Part shown: positions 36,501-48,700 of the stretch, one piece after another
How the letters are laid out: each line of letters opens with the position of its first letter
Position numbering within the stretch: the stretch's first letter is position 1
From: Atopsyche davidsoni
Taxonomy: Eukaryota; Arthropoda; Insecta; Trichoptera; Hydrobiosidae
DNA: 64,000 nucleotides
Reading direction: 5' to 3'
NCBI GenBank assembly: GCA_022113835.1
Contig: JAILWY010000020.1
Coordinates: 2,666,001 to 2,730,000, forward strand
Position numbers and translations under genes: made by a program
The notes under the pieces: generated by a model
The model's input: the letters and a program-made list of their open reading frames with translations, nothing else
Database searches by the model: none
What the model was told of the DNA's origin: nothing

Positions 36501-39500
36501 AATTTGTAAATTTTGACATCGAAAAAACAACACAGTAAAGCCAGATATTTTTTTAAGCTATTTCACTGTCATGCCTTAAATTTTTCTATATTCGATTATG
36601 CGTTTATAAAAATAATAAATAAAAACAGCAAAGCCTTCTCGCTTAGCGTTTTAATAACAACAATATATAAAAGTTCATGATCTCCTCTGTGGAGATCTTT
36701 TAGAGTGACTACACTGCCACCAACGACACTTGCACCGCGTCTATACAAACGAGTAAAAGCATACAACCTTCTTATAACGCGATTGTTTCGTACCGCGTTG
36801 TACGAAACTCGGGTGTATGATTCGCCAGATGTTATGTTGTCTCAGTTCTTTAAGGTTTCAAAGCCTGGGTATGCAAAAAATCGAGGCAGTTTGGAATGTG
36901 GAGAATCCTTAAAACACCATGGGTCAACCGCGCCACAAATGATAGAGTCTTACATACGAGGGCGGTCCGATAAGTACTTAGCCTACAAAAGAAAAATGAA
37001 AAAGTGGCGATTTATTTCTCAAATAGTCTCCTTTTAGCTCGATACCCTTGACCCAGCGATGCTCCGACTTCTTTAAGCCATCTGAAAAATACGTTTTCTC
37101 GAGGTCTGCAAAGTGGGCCTCCGTGGCGGCGATGACCTCCTCATTCGACTTAAATTTCTGCCCGGCGAGTGACCAAATCTGGAGAATACGGTGGATGGGG
37201 GAGCAGTTCGTAGTGCAATTCGACCAATTTGGAAGTATGTGAGCCGGTGCGTTGTCATGGTGGAAGAGCACTCTTTTCTTCGCCAAATGGGGCCGTTTTT
37301 TCTGAATCAACCCAATAATTCGGCATAGTAAAGCCCTGTGAACGTTTTGCCCTTCTCCAGGTAGTCGATGTAGATCGTACCTTGTGAATCCCAGAAAACG
37401 GTAGCCATCACCTTTCCGGCCGATAGGACAGTCTTCGCCTTCTTTACGACTGTTCCTTGGTCTCTGGTGTGTACCAGTGGATTCATGTATCGTCGAAGGT
37501 CACGAAACTCCTTCGTATTGCGCATAAACAGCGTCAAACACTGCTCCGAAGCAGTCTCACGGTTGCGCTTGTTGTCCGGAGGGAGCAAACGCGGCACCCA
37601 TCGCCGCCGACATGGCGAAAATTTCATGCAGGATATGTCTTTTGAGATGCCTACTGTGTGCACCTTCAATCAGCTGTCTGCCAATACGAGATCGTGGATT
37701 TTTGTCACGTTATCCTCCGTGGTAGCCATTTTCGGGGCACCTGGGCGTGGCTCACCAAAAACCGATATGCGACCACGTTGAAACTCGTTAAACAAATTTT
37801 CGACGGTCGCCATCGGAAAAGAGTCACCGTACACAGCATTCAAGCGCTCTTCGTACACGTCCGCTTCAAAACAAAACTACGAGTCTGATTCAGCTGAAAT
37901 TTTGACAGTAGCCGTCTACAAGAATGTACTACACGATTTTCGCGATACTAGTATCATCGGGCGTACTTATCGGGCCGCCTTCGTGTGCTCAGGTAGGTCA
38001 CGCGAGAGGCGGCGGCAGTGCGCCAAGTGCTCGCTGCAGGCGTGTACCGGCTCCCGCCCCCCTCGTGGCCCCCTGGCTGGCACCCCCGAGCTGGCCCCCC
38101 GAGCTGGCCCCCCGAGCTGGCACCCCCTCTTGGCCCCCCCGGCGCAGAGGGTGGGCGGGGGTGCGCCTGGGCCAGTGCGCAGGGCGGATCGATGCCTCCG
38201 ACCGGCCCGGACGCCACTCGCGCCGAGGCTGCTGCGGCCCGCGAAAGCCTTCCCGACCCTTGCCCGAGCGGTCCAAAATCCTCGTAACCGACCTCGATTC
38301 GGCCAACACTTGCTAACCAAACCCAGTGCCGCCCTCAGTGTGAATCTTCCCCCGGACAGTGTCAAATTTAGGTAAACCCCGCAGCCGAAACGCGAGACAA
38401 ACTACACTGCACTCAAATACACGAAAATTTTGCTACCCAACCGCGTTGTATAATCTCCAAAGTGTTAATGAAACGTTCAACTGTGATATAAATATATTTT
38501 TTACCGCAAAATATCTATAAAATCTCGTTGGAGATTGTGAAAATATCTGCTCGCTTATCTGATCCCTTTTTGTTCTGAATACATAAATAAATTAAGCTCA
38601 GTACGCAGAAACACTTGTGATTTCATCGCTTGTACTGAAAATGTGCATATTAAATGTAATATTTAATGCAGCGTAAATTACGTGTACACAAAGGCATTAA
38701 AATCTTAAAATTGAATGTTGTACATAAAAAATGCTTTTGTACGTCTGTAAGCAATATTTAACGCGTGCCTGGATATTTACTTAACAGAGTATTATTCTTG
38801 GAAACATGTAATGCTTCGTTGAATGTGTGTTTTAATTATCGATTAAAAGCGTATATTGTATGTGAAATTGAATCACTAAAGCATATTTATTAAATTTATA
38901 TTTGTAAGAATGCCTTATATTGCTGAATATATTATTTTAAAGGCGTTCGTACTAATATATAATATTTGTTCTTACCTTTGATTAAAAGCTGAAATTCAAC
39001 ACGAAATAATGCACTTTGTATAGATTTTTTTTAAAAATTAAATTGCATTATATTTAGTTATTTTTTGGAATAAATGATATAAGCTTTGATTTAATATGAA
39101 ACAATGAACTTACTCAATATTGAACATTTGAAGGTATTTGTACAAACGTAAAATTAACATAAAAATAAATAAAATCTAAGCATTTTTCATACTGCATTAC
39201 ATTATTATTTTATAAATAAATATAGTGAATTTTATTTAAATTTAATTTAAAATAAATTTAACATAAAATAATGCTTTTAACAATGATATTATAAAATGAA
39301 TATTCTATTTTAAATTTAGGTATTTTTATAGTTAAACTAATATCTAAAAAGTGTTTTTTTTTTTGTGTGTGGTTGTATTTGAGGGAGGTTCGTAAAAAAA
39401 TCGTACCGTCAGGCTTTTTCCGATAAACTACAGTGTCAAGAATAGGCTGTAGTGCAGAAACTGAAAAAAAATTGTATCCCACACAACCTGAAGACCCACC

Positions 39501-42500
39501 CCCAACCCTTGACGCCATTAGTGGTAAATATACGTTTTATTATTATAACACTATCCAACTTAACCACCAAGGCTCTCGATAATTCGAATCGTTACACGCA
39601 AGTCTATAACCGATGATTTTTTTTAGTAAAAACAGGATATTTAGTTTTAGGATTTGTCTTGAATATATTAAATTAGCTACGTAAGTTTTACAGTGTCATG
39701 GTAGTCGAAAAGGTTGCGACACCCTGTGCCTGAAAAACAATTCCCAAGGGTTGTTTTATGGTGTTAATTTGTGTATTACATCTTCAAGGGTTATTGATAC
39801 AGATTGCTCGCTGGTTTATTTTGTATCGCTTTGTCGGCATGTCTATATCCGAGGCTGGCGTGCTGGGGAAGTATTCTGAAAATTCTCACTTTTACTGGCA
39901 CTTCCGGTTCCGCTTTCCCTTTCTCGCCAGGCATCAATCAGCAGCTGAAAGCACTTTTCAGTGCATTTCCTTAATGCAGTAATTGCAGGAAGTCATGCTA
40001 GGAATCTTGATACCGCGTGCATAATTATTTTCTTACACGTGTTCCTTCAGGCAGAAAGATTAAGTAATTAATTACCGTAGAATTTCTAATAGTTTTATAT
40101 TTATATCACCCTTATAATCAGCAAAGCATTGCGTGCCCTAAATCTTGTATTTGTTTTAAAAGAAAAACATGCTTTTTATGAATAATTTCAAAAAATTATA
40201 ACACCTATAAATAAAAATACTTAAATAAACATTCAAAGATTTCAGGCTTAATGTATAAACAATGTCTTTATCATCAAAGGCCTCATAAATATTTTCTAAT
40301 TGTAAAGAATTCACTGTGTCAACATTTTTTTTTATAAGACATCTATTAAACTTATTTATTAAATTTTAAGTACTATGGTGGACAAATGGGATTTTTTTAA
40401 TTATATAAATACACATAGCTACATTTTAACCAAAATTCTCACCCTCTTTTGCTTTTTCCATCCACTTTTCTACTGAAAATTACCCCTCTAAGCTAAATTG
40501 GCGCACGTCCATCAAAAGCTCGGACTATTTATTTTTTTGTAAAACACTCATCTAGCAAAAAACTTTTAAAAGCTTTTACTGAAAAAATATTTGCAGAACA
40601 AACAAGTTTATTTACATATTATCATACTTTTAAAATATAATGTCAATATTTAACGAAATGCGTTGTGGTTGTACATATATTAGTATTTTAAGCCAAAATC
40701 TATAAAATCGTGTTTGAAAGGACAGAAGAGTTTTTATTTTAGATAATATTCTCTAAATTAGCGTCTCTATTAATTGTAGATATGCTTTTAATATTTTATT
40801 AAATTTTATAGTTACAATACTAGATATCCGTTTTTTTTTTAAGTATTTAGCTTTTTTACTCTGCATTACTCTTTTTTGCACTTGTTGAAGAATAAATTTA
40901 ATAAATATGTAAGGACTAGATAAAAGTTACTGACCATATAATGAACACATTCTTTTATTATAATACAAAGTAACAGCAGCTACCTTTTTTACGTTTGGTA
41001 TACTTTAAAATACATATTGTATTTTGGTGCTGTTTTATAATTATTTTAATAATATATATTATACAATATATTAATTAAAACCTGGTTATTAATTATAAAA
41101 ATCAATCTAACGATATCAGAATATGTAATGAAAATTGCCTGATTTCAGGCGCAGGTGACGATTTTTTTCATTTCATACGTAACTCAATATTTTCTTCTTC
41201 AGATGAGGTTGAGGACCATTTAATTGAATATATATTTATATTTTTATGTGGCTCCATGGTTTTTTTATGGTGAATAGTTTTGTGGGCCTTCTACACTGCA
41301 GTTATTCTATATAAAAAAAAGGTTATTCTTAATACCTTATACACAATGTTAAAAATACTTTAATTATGTAGATACGTGGAAATTGTTTTAACTGATTTAA
41401 GTTTTAAAATTTTTATAAAATATTCGATGGACTTACCTGGTTTTTATGTGCAAACTGTAAATCAAAACTAACTGTTAAATAAAAAATTGTTTCATTTACA
41501 ACGTAGCAAATTTATTAATTATCATTTTTAATTTATGCATGGTTATAATGAGGGTTGTCCAAACATTTATATCTCGTAATTAAAATTTAGTAGCACGTTA
41601 TTAACACCGTGGTTTTTGTATGCCTCCTTTAAAATTCACAAATTTTTCAGTAAGACTTTGTTAATTACTGAAATTAGTTTACATTTCAGTTGACTCAAAT
41701 TACACCTTTATTTTCACAAACAACACTGAAATATTATATTATTATATAAAAATTTATATTTAAAAAAAACTTTTTTATGACCATGCTAATTATTAAGTCA
41801 CTTAAATTTTTCTTTATGTATGTTTCTTTACATACCCTTACTGAAATGAAATATCTCTGTAAAAGCACACAACCTTAAGGGTCTAAGTCCCATACGCGAG
41901 TTTTTTTATCATTTTCTAGTCCGTTTTGCGAAAAATCGACTGCACAAATCAAAAACATTTAAATGCAAAAAGTTAGATACACCTCTTTTTTCTAACAGAA
42001 TATATTTTTATTTCTTGTAAATTTACTTTTAATATGATAAATATGTGTTTTTCCGATTGAAGGGTAGGAATTTGGAGATTCGTCATGTCCCTGTTCTGAG
42101 AGTCATAAACATTTAAAAGTCTTTTTTTCAATTTGAATTTAAATATTAAATATAAACCCTGTGGGGTTTATTATTTTAAAAATAAAAATAAAAAAAATCT
42201 TAAAAAACTTTGGATTTGAAAAGTCGTCATTTTATCCAATTTTTCAACATCTTCAAGATTTTATTTTACCCTGAAAATGGACGTTGATTTAATAATAAAA
42301 AATATGTAAATATAATTTATAGTTTTTTCAATACTCTTTAAAAAAAATCAACTTTCGATATTGAAAAATAAAGTGACAATTAAATTAATTAAATGACACG
42401 ATTTCGCCAGGTAAAACGGTCCTTTTACTGTGGATGGACACCAAGCAAGGTTAGGTAGCAAGACCCTTAAGGTGTTATCCTTGAATGCAAGAATCAAATA

Positions 42501-43634
42501 AGTAGGCTTAGGTTAGGTTAATGTGTGATGCACAAAGCCTCGGTGCCAATAGAGAGAGTGCCTCGTCTGCCAAGATGACTTGGCATGGCTCATTGTTTAT
42601 AGATTTATTTCGAAGGTCACCATTGTCAAGGCCGTTTTCAATCCCAAGCATAAAAAAATAAGATATTCAGAAAATCGTTTATCGATATTTTGCTTTTTAT
42701 TTAAGCTCAAGCTATTTACAAATATATATTTTTAATCGTTTAATTGTATATAAGGTAAATCCGTAGTCGTCTCATGCTAAGTATAACCTTTTACCTTTCT
42801 GCCTATTCTCAGCGACGTTTTACTCTTACATATAAATAGTGTGCAGTAAAGGCATGCAATGCATCAAATTCTGTATGCCTCTGGGGCATAGTTTTAATAT
42901 TGAAAAAAAAAAACAGTAGCATGACCTTTTTTTTAAAGAAATTAACCGCATATTTCTTCAGCCAGTGGCTTGCGGTCCATACAAGCAACAACGCATTGCT
43001 TGTCCTACAATATATTTAAATTTAAACATTTCAATACGTTATTATAAATTGATGTAATTTTCAATGATTTAGCACACCAGAAAGTAGACAAATTCTTAAT
43101 AAAATTTGGTCTCAGGTGTTGAGCCGCATTCGCGATTAATTTTTGTTCTTCCGACGTTATGACTATATATACAAGGTATTTTTTATTTGTGTCGGTATTT
43201 TAACAAATCAATACGTGCGTATGGCCTAGAATAAGACGTCAAACCTCTGCTTTTAAGTCCTGGCTAATGAGCCCTGACCCGCAGTGACGTCACGCCAGCA
43301 GGGTAGAGCAGGCGCTGCTTGGCCGGAGAGACCCCATCTGCGCTAATTTCTTAACCCTACCCTACTCACCTTAGTTTTTGACCCCACTCGCGTACTTACC
43401 CTGTCGAAAATAATTTTTCAGAATGCTTAACCTAATATGATTAAAAACTCACAAACGTATTGTGTATACCAGGGGTGGCCAACAAGTCGATCACTACCGA
43501 TTATACTACACAATAAATACAGCACTAATTAAGAATATATTTATTCATGTTTCGGGTCTATATATACTTGTGGGAATCGGCATTTTTTTAAACATAATTT
43601 TGGACTAAATAATTCTGTTGTTTTCACGCAGAAG

Positions 43635-43711
<77 letters not shown>

Positions 43712-45680
43712 TTCCTCTCTTTACTTATACTACGCCTATGACAGCAAATCGATCTCGACACATTTTCAAGATAAAAACTAGATCTTGTGTACACAAAAGT
43801 TGGACACCCCTTGTATAAAAAATATACATAATTAATAATAAAAAAAGCTCAATTAATAGTTATTAATTATTTTTTACCATTTTTACTTAGACTTTAAGCA
43901 TATCATCATAAGTCCTTACAAGACTTATTCTACATTTGTTCTGTACAAATCAGTTCCATACAAATTCTTGATCTTCTGTTTTTCGTCGTTTCACCTGCGG
44001 ATCAATGACACGAGTATCGAAATTCACCAAGTGTGTAATATACAGGGTGGGTTGCGGGGGTTCGCTACCCCCGAAGGTTATTAATTCTCCGCTGCACGAT
44101 GTCTGAGGACACGGCATGTCGTATTACCGCAATAAACCAATTTGCCCCGTAATTGAAATGATGTTTCAATCCCGAAACGAAAAATAATTTAGTACCGTAA
44201 TTGGAGCGAGACGTATCCATCGATGTATAAATTATTCAGGAGAGGAGCGGCCCTGGGGCTGTAATGAAGCCTGCTTCGTGGGGGAAGGCTTTGAGGCGTA
44301 TGTAACAGTTCGTGAACTGCTATTTAAAGGCTGGGTATGGTCAAAATTAATGAGCACTTCGATTATTTAATATTAACTGTGCATAGTGATGACGAGTGCG
44401 TCAACGCCAAGTGTCTGTAAAGAATATATATTTGAGCTTTCATCGCGCTATTATTCCCGGTGTCTTGATGACTTTCTGGTGGTCATCTGGAATCATGGAA
44501 ATACTGAATATATCTCGCGATTTCCTCCAGTGTGGATATCAATAATGCAGGCCTCCAGTGCTGGTCAGCCTTATCGATTGTCTCCATGTACTCGTGGGTT
44601 TCTTTTATTATACTTGTAATATATTCTCAGTCAGTTCATCAACTGTATAAAATTATTTAACGTGTATCGCACGTGTCTTGATTTGATTTGTCGACGTATA
44701 TTTATTGCATATATCGATTTTTATTACCCATTACGGGTTCATTATATTATTACCAATGTGCCAATAATATTTAGTGATTTGCAAGCACTGGACTTTTTGT
44801 ACAAAGTAACAATATCTGGACATTATTTTTAAAATCTATTGATTTAGCCAAGACGCGCATCATCATATACATATGTCGATTTTTTGATCAAACGTCAATC
44901 AGATGCGTATTTTTCATTAGTTCATATGTAGAGTATGATTGTTAAAAATTCTCGATAAACGGAAGTGATTCGTTAGTACAAGGGTTCGTACACCGTTCAT
45001 GTAAACCAGGGGATGTGGGTTCAAATCCCACACAAATCACGATGATATTTTCTTTAAGAAGAGTTTCTTTAAATCATCTTCTATATATGAACTAATGTGC
45101 CTGATCATATTAGTAATAGTATATTTATTGATAACTGCGAATTTATGTATAAAAGGCATCATACTGAATTTTTTATTATTTAAATACTTAATTTATACAC
45201 TTGCGTCTCTCTGATGTGTAAGTAGAGTCTATAAGTTTTCTACTTGCCGCATAGTGAGTATTGTGGACTTGGAACCCACCCCCGGGGTTGGTCCCGCCTC
45301 GCAGGGGAGGCTTTGCATATTTAATGCGACATTATTGCCGGAGTGACCCGCGGCGACGTTTTCCCCTGTTGATTCCCAGCGCTGAGATCATGCTGTGTAT
45401 CAGGGCATGCAGTTGAAAAAGAAGAGTACGCTTATACTCGTTTTAATTGGATGTATTGTTTGTATTCAAGGCACGTTTTATTAAACAATAATATGCACGA
45501 TGTATATTCTTTATCAAGTGCCTCTCCTCAGAGAAGGTTTGCGTCCATTTCACTGAGCATTATTATATAATCGTTTACTTACAAAGCTCTGTCCTTCAGA
45601 TCTGCTACTCCTTCTACTCTATTACCGATCTTTTACAAGTGCTCAGAATACAGAATGGCAGCCACGCAGGAGAGCGGGGA

Positions 45681-45718
<38 letters not shown>

Positions 45719-48700
45719 TTTAATTTAAACACGCGATTATCCGTTGCTCTATGGTTCGCGTGCGAGCCTGAAGCGCTGCGTTTAAATATTCAGCCCGGCA
45801 AGAGTTGTGTCTATGGCCATTCTCTCACATCCGGGGGCGATCCGTTTCCGGAAACTCGCAAACGAAAGTTTTCCCCCGTGAATATTTGATAGTCCAATAC
45901 CTCCGGTGCAGGAGTCGACTCGTGTATTAATCAACTCGAGTCCTTCGAGAGCGACGAACTCCGTCACGGCACCTGCTTCCGCGCCGTTTCCATAGCTTCA
46001 AAAACGTCAATGTCTAATACTGTACCTGTACGAAGTCACAAAGCTCATTTTCTAAAAATGCGCATTCTTGGCATATATGAGTCTCTAAGGAAAAGGAAGT
46101 ATCGGAAGGAGGAAACTATCGTGGATGCGGAATTTGAGCAAACGACTGGAAGTTGGGATTTTTTAATAATTCATTAGTAAAACTGGCTCAGGATAAACGC
46201 ACGCTCGATGAATTAGTCTCTTACCGTTTTTGAGGAGAGGCACTAGAAGAAGAAGTTTATATATTTTTTTCAGATCTGTTAACATTAAATATTTTCTCCA
46301 GCAAGTTCTCGTCAAAAGTGATATTTAAACAGCTTTTGTTAAATTAGGTCAGATCTGCTCTTGCGGGCTTATATTAGTGATAACAGACTCATTATTCTCA
46401 GATTATCCAAAATTGTATGTTTTTCGCTCGTGGAGTAATTATATTAAAACGCGTTAATGCTATTTATTTTATTTTTTTAATATTTTACCATATCCGCATA
46501 TTTATTATTCTTCGCAAGGAAATGAAATATCCGAAATAATATTAGCATATCTCAACACAATCGTTGTTCTTTAAATAATCCACAAAGACATGGCCTTCTT
46601 ACCGATACAGAAGCGCGCGGACGGATAACGCCCCTGATACATTTTTACACACAAAAACACAAGAAAATTGGTTTGCGATTAAAACAACAAGTAAAATTTT
46701 CAGGAAAATTTTCCTGAAAAAAAAATCCTGAAAAAAAATTCCTGAAAAAATTTTTTTTTTTTGTTTTAAGCATATTCTAGACATTGATTATTAATCGCGT
46801 GTAAATATTTTTTTGGTTACACGGTTTATGTTGATTGCAATTTTGTTTGAGGTCGTTACGCGCGCGCGCGCCTGCTCTGGGCCGGTTCGAGTCGATAAGC
46901 GGAAAAGGGGAGAGTGGGAACAGGCGAGACCTACTTCTCATTCGGAATCAATTCCTACCGTCTGTGCGGGATCTTTCCGCTTTGGCCGCTCTCCCCCCGC
47001 GCTGGCGCCTCGATTCTTCCCTCCCTCCCCCCGAGACGAGCCGCACCATAAAAGCGTGTACTCTTTTTATCGGCACGTTCCCCCTCTGATTTCGGCACTT
47101 CCCGATGCCCTCGCCACTGGCGAAACCGGCGATAACCACCGTAAAGTGAATATAAATGTACCGATAGTGCAGATTCACTATCACTGCAAACACTTTTATC
47201 GCAAACAAATACGGGGCAACTAAAATATTTAATATGAATTTGTGTACTTTTGAGTGATTCTCCTCAGAGGCTGGTCATCATTTTACTGAGTACGTGTTCA
47301 TGGTTTTCAGGGGTGTTAAGATCAGATGCTTCTTCTTGTCACGTTCTTAATCTACATGGTCTATGATTGCCTGAAGCGTGCCTGGCAGGTTTTCAGGAGG
47401 TGTGAGCAATGAAATGAAACGCCCATCTGTTGGAGGGAAGGCAGCGTGGTTGGCTGCTGCGCTTGTCGCTATTGGCAAGTGTGATACGCCTTCCGGAGTT
47501 GTGGTGTCTTTTGCGAGTGTGCTGATGAGTTGCTTGTTGGTTGGTTGCAGACGGAGCGAGTTCTTAGGATGCGTGTCGTTCCCCGCGCGGCATGCGGCTA
47601 GGCGGGACCTGGTGGGCTCGTACCGGCTGCAGAGCGGCGCGCGGGCCCGCCGGCCTCGCCCGCCCATGGCCGCCCACGACGATCCCTCCGACACAGGTAT
47701 GCCAGGAACCCCATCCACCATCTTCCTGAAAAACCTCACCTAATTCCCCACAACAGCTCCACCGACACAGGTACCCCAACCCCATCCGCCTACTTCCTGC
47801 AAAACCTCGCACAATTGCTCATATAGAACACCACACACACTCCAACCGTATTCACTTGAAACCTTACCTATGTGTCCACGACAGCCTCACCGACACAGGT
47901 ACGCCAACCCCATCCACTCTCTCCCTGCAAAACCTCAGCCAATTTCCCGTAACAGGTACCCCAACTACATCCATCTACTACCTGCAAAATCTCACCCAAT
48001 TCCCCACAGCAGCTCCATCGACACAGGTACCCTAGCCCCATCCACCTACTTTCTGCAAAACCGTACCTAATTTCTCAAAACAGCCCCACCGACACAGGTA
48101 CCCCAACTAAATCCGCCTACTTCCTGCAAAACCTCGCCCAATTGCTCATATAGTCCCACCGACACAGGAACACCACATACCATCCACCGTATCCACTTGA
48201 AACATTCCCTATGTGCCCACGACAGCCTCACCGACACAGACACCCAAACCCTATTCACCTTCTTCTTGCAAAACCTTACCTAATTTCTCAAAACAGCCCC
48301 ACCGACACAGGTACCCAAACCCCAACCCCATCTGCCTACTTCCTGCAAAACCTCACCTAATTGCTCATATACCTCACCGACTCAGGAACACCACACACCA
48401 TCCACCGTATTCACTTGAAACCTTCCCTATGTTCCCACGACAGCCTCACCGACACAGCCCCACAACCCCATCCACCCTCTTCCTGCAAAACCTCACCTAA
48501 TTCCCCACAACAGCCCCACTGACACAGATACGCCAGGAACCCAATCCGCCTACTTTCTGCAACAAAACCTCACCCAATTGCCCAACACAGCCCCACCGAC
48601 ACAGGTACCCCAACCCCATCCGCCTACTTCCTGCAAAAACCTCACCCGATTACTCATATAGTCCCACCGACACAGGTACACCAACTCCATCCGCCCTCTC

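Noticed and set aside
37902..38375. A 157-codon + strand frame in the GC island
   Set aside because: It starts inside the mariner end and then reads short GC-rich tandem repeats; composition alone explains its length. Frames of similar length occur on the other strand.
45000..45040. Functional tRNA gene
   Set aside because: The T arm is perfect, but the D side does not fold and the same long tail follows three copies, which marks a SINE.
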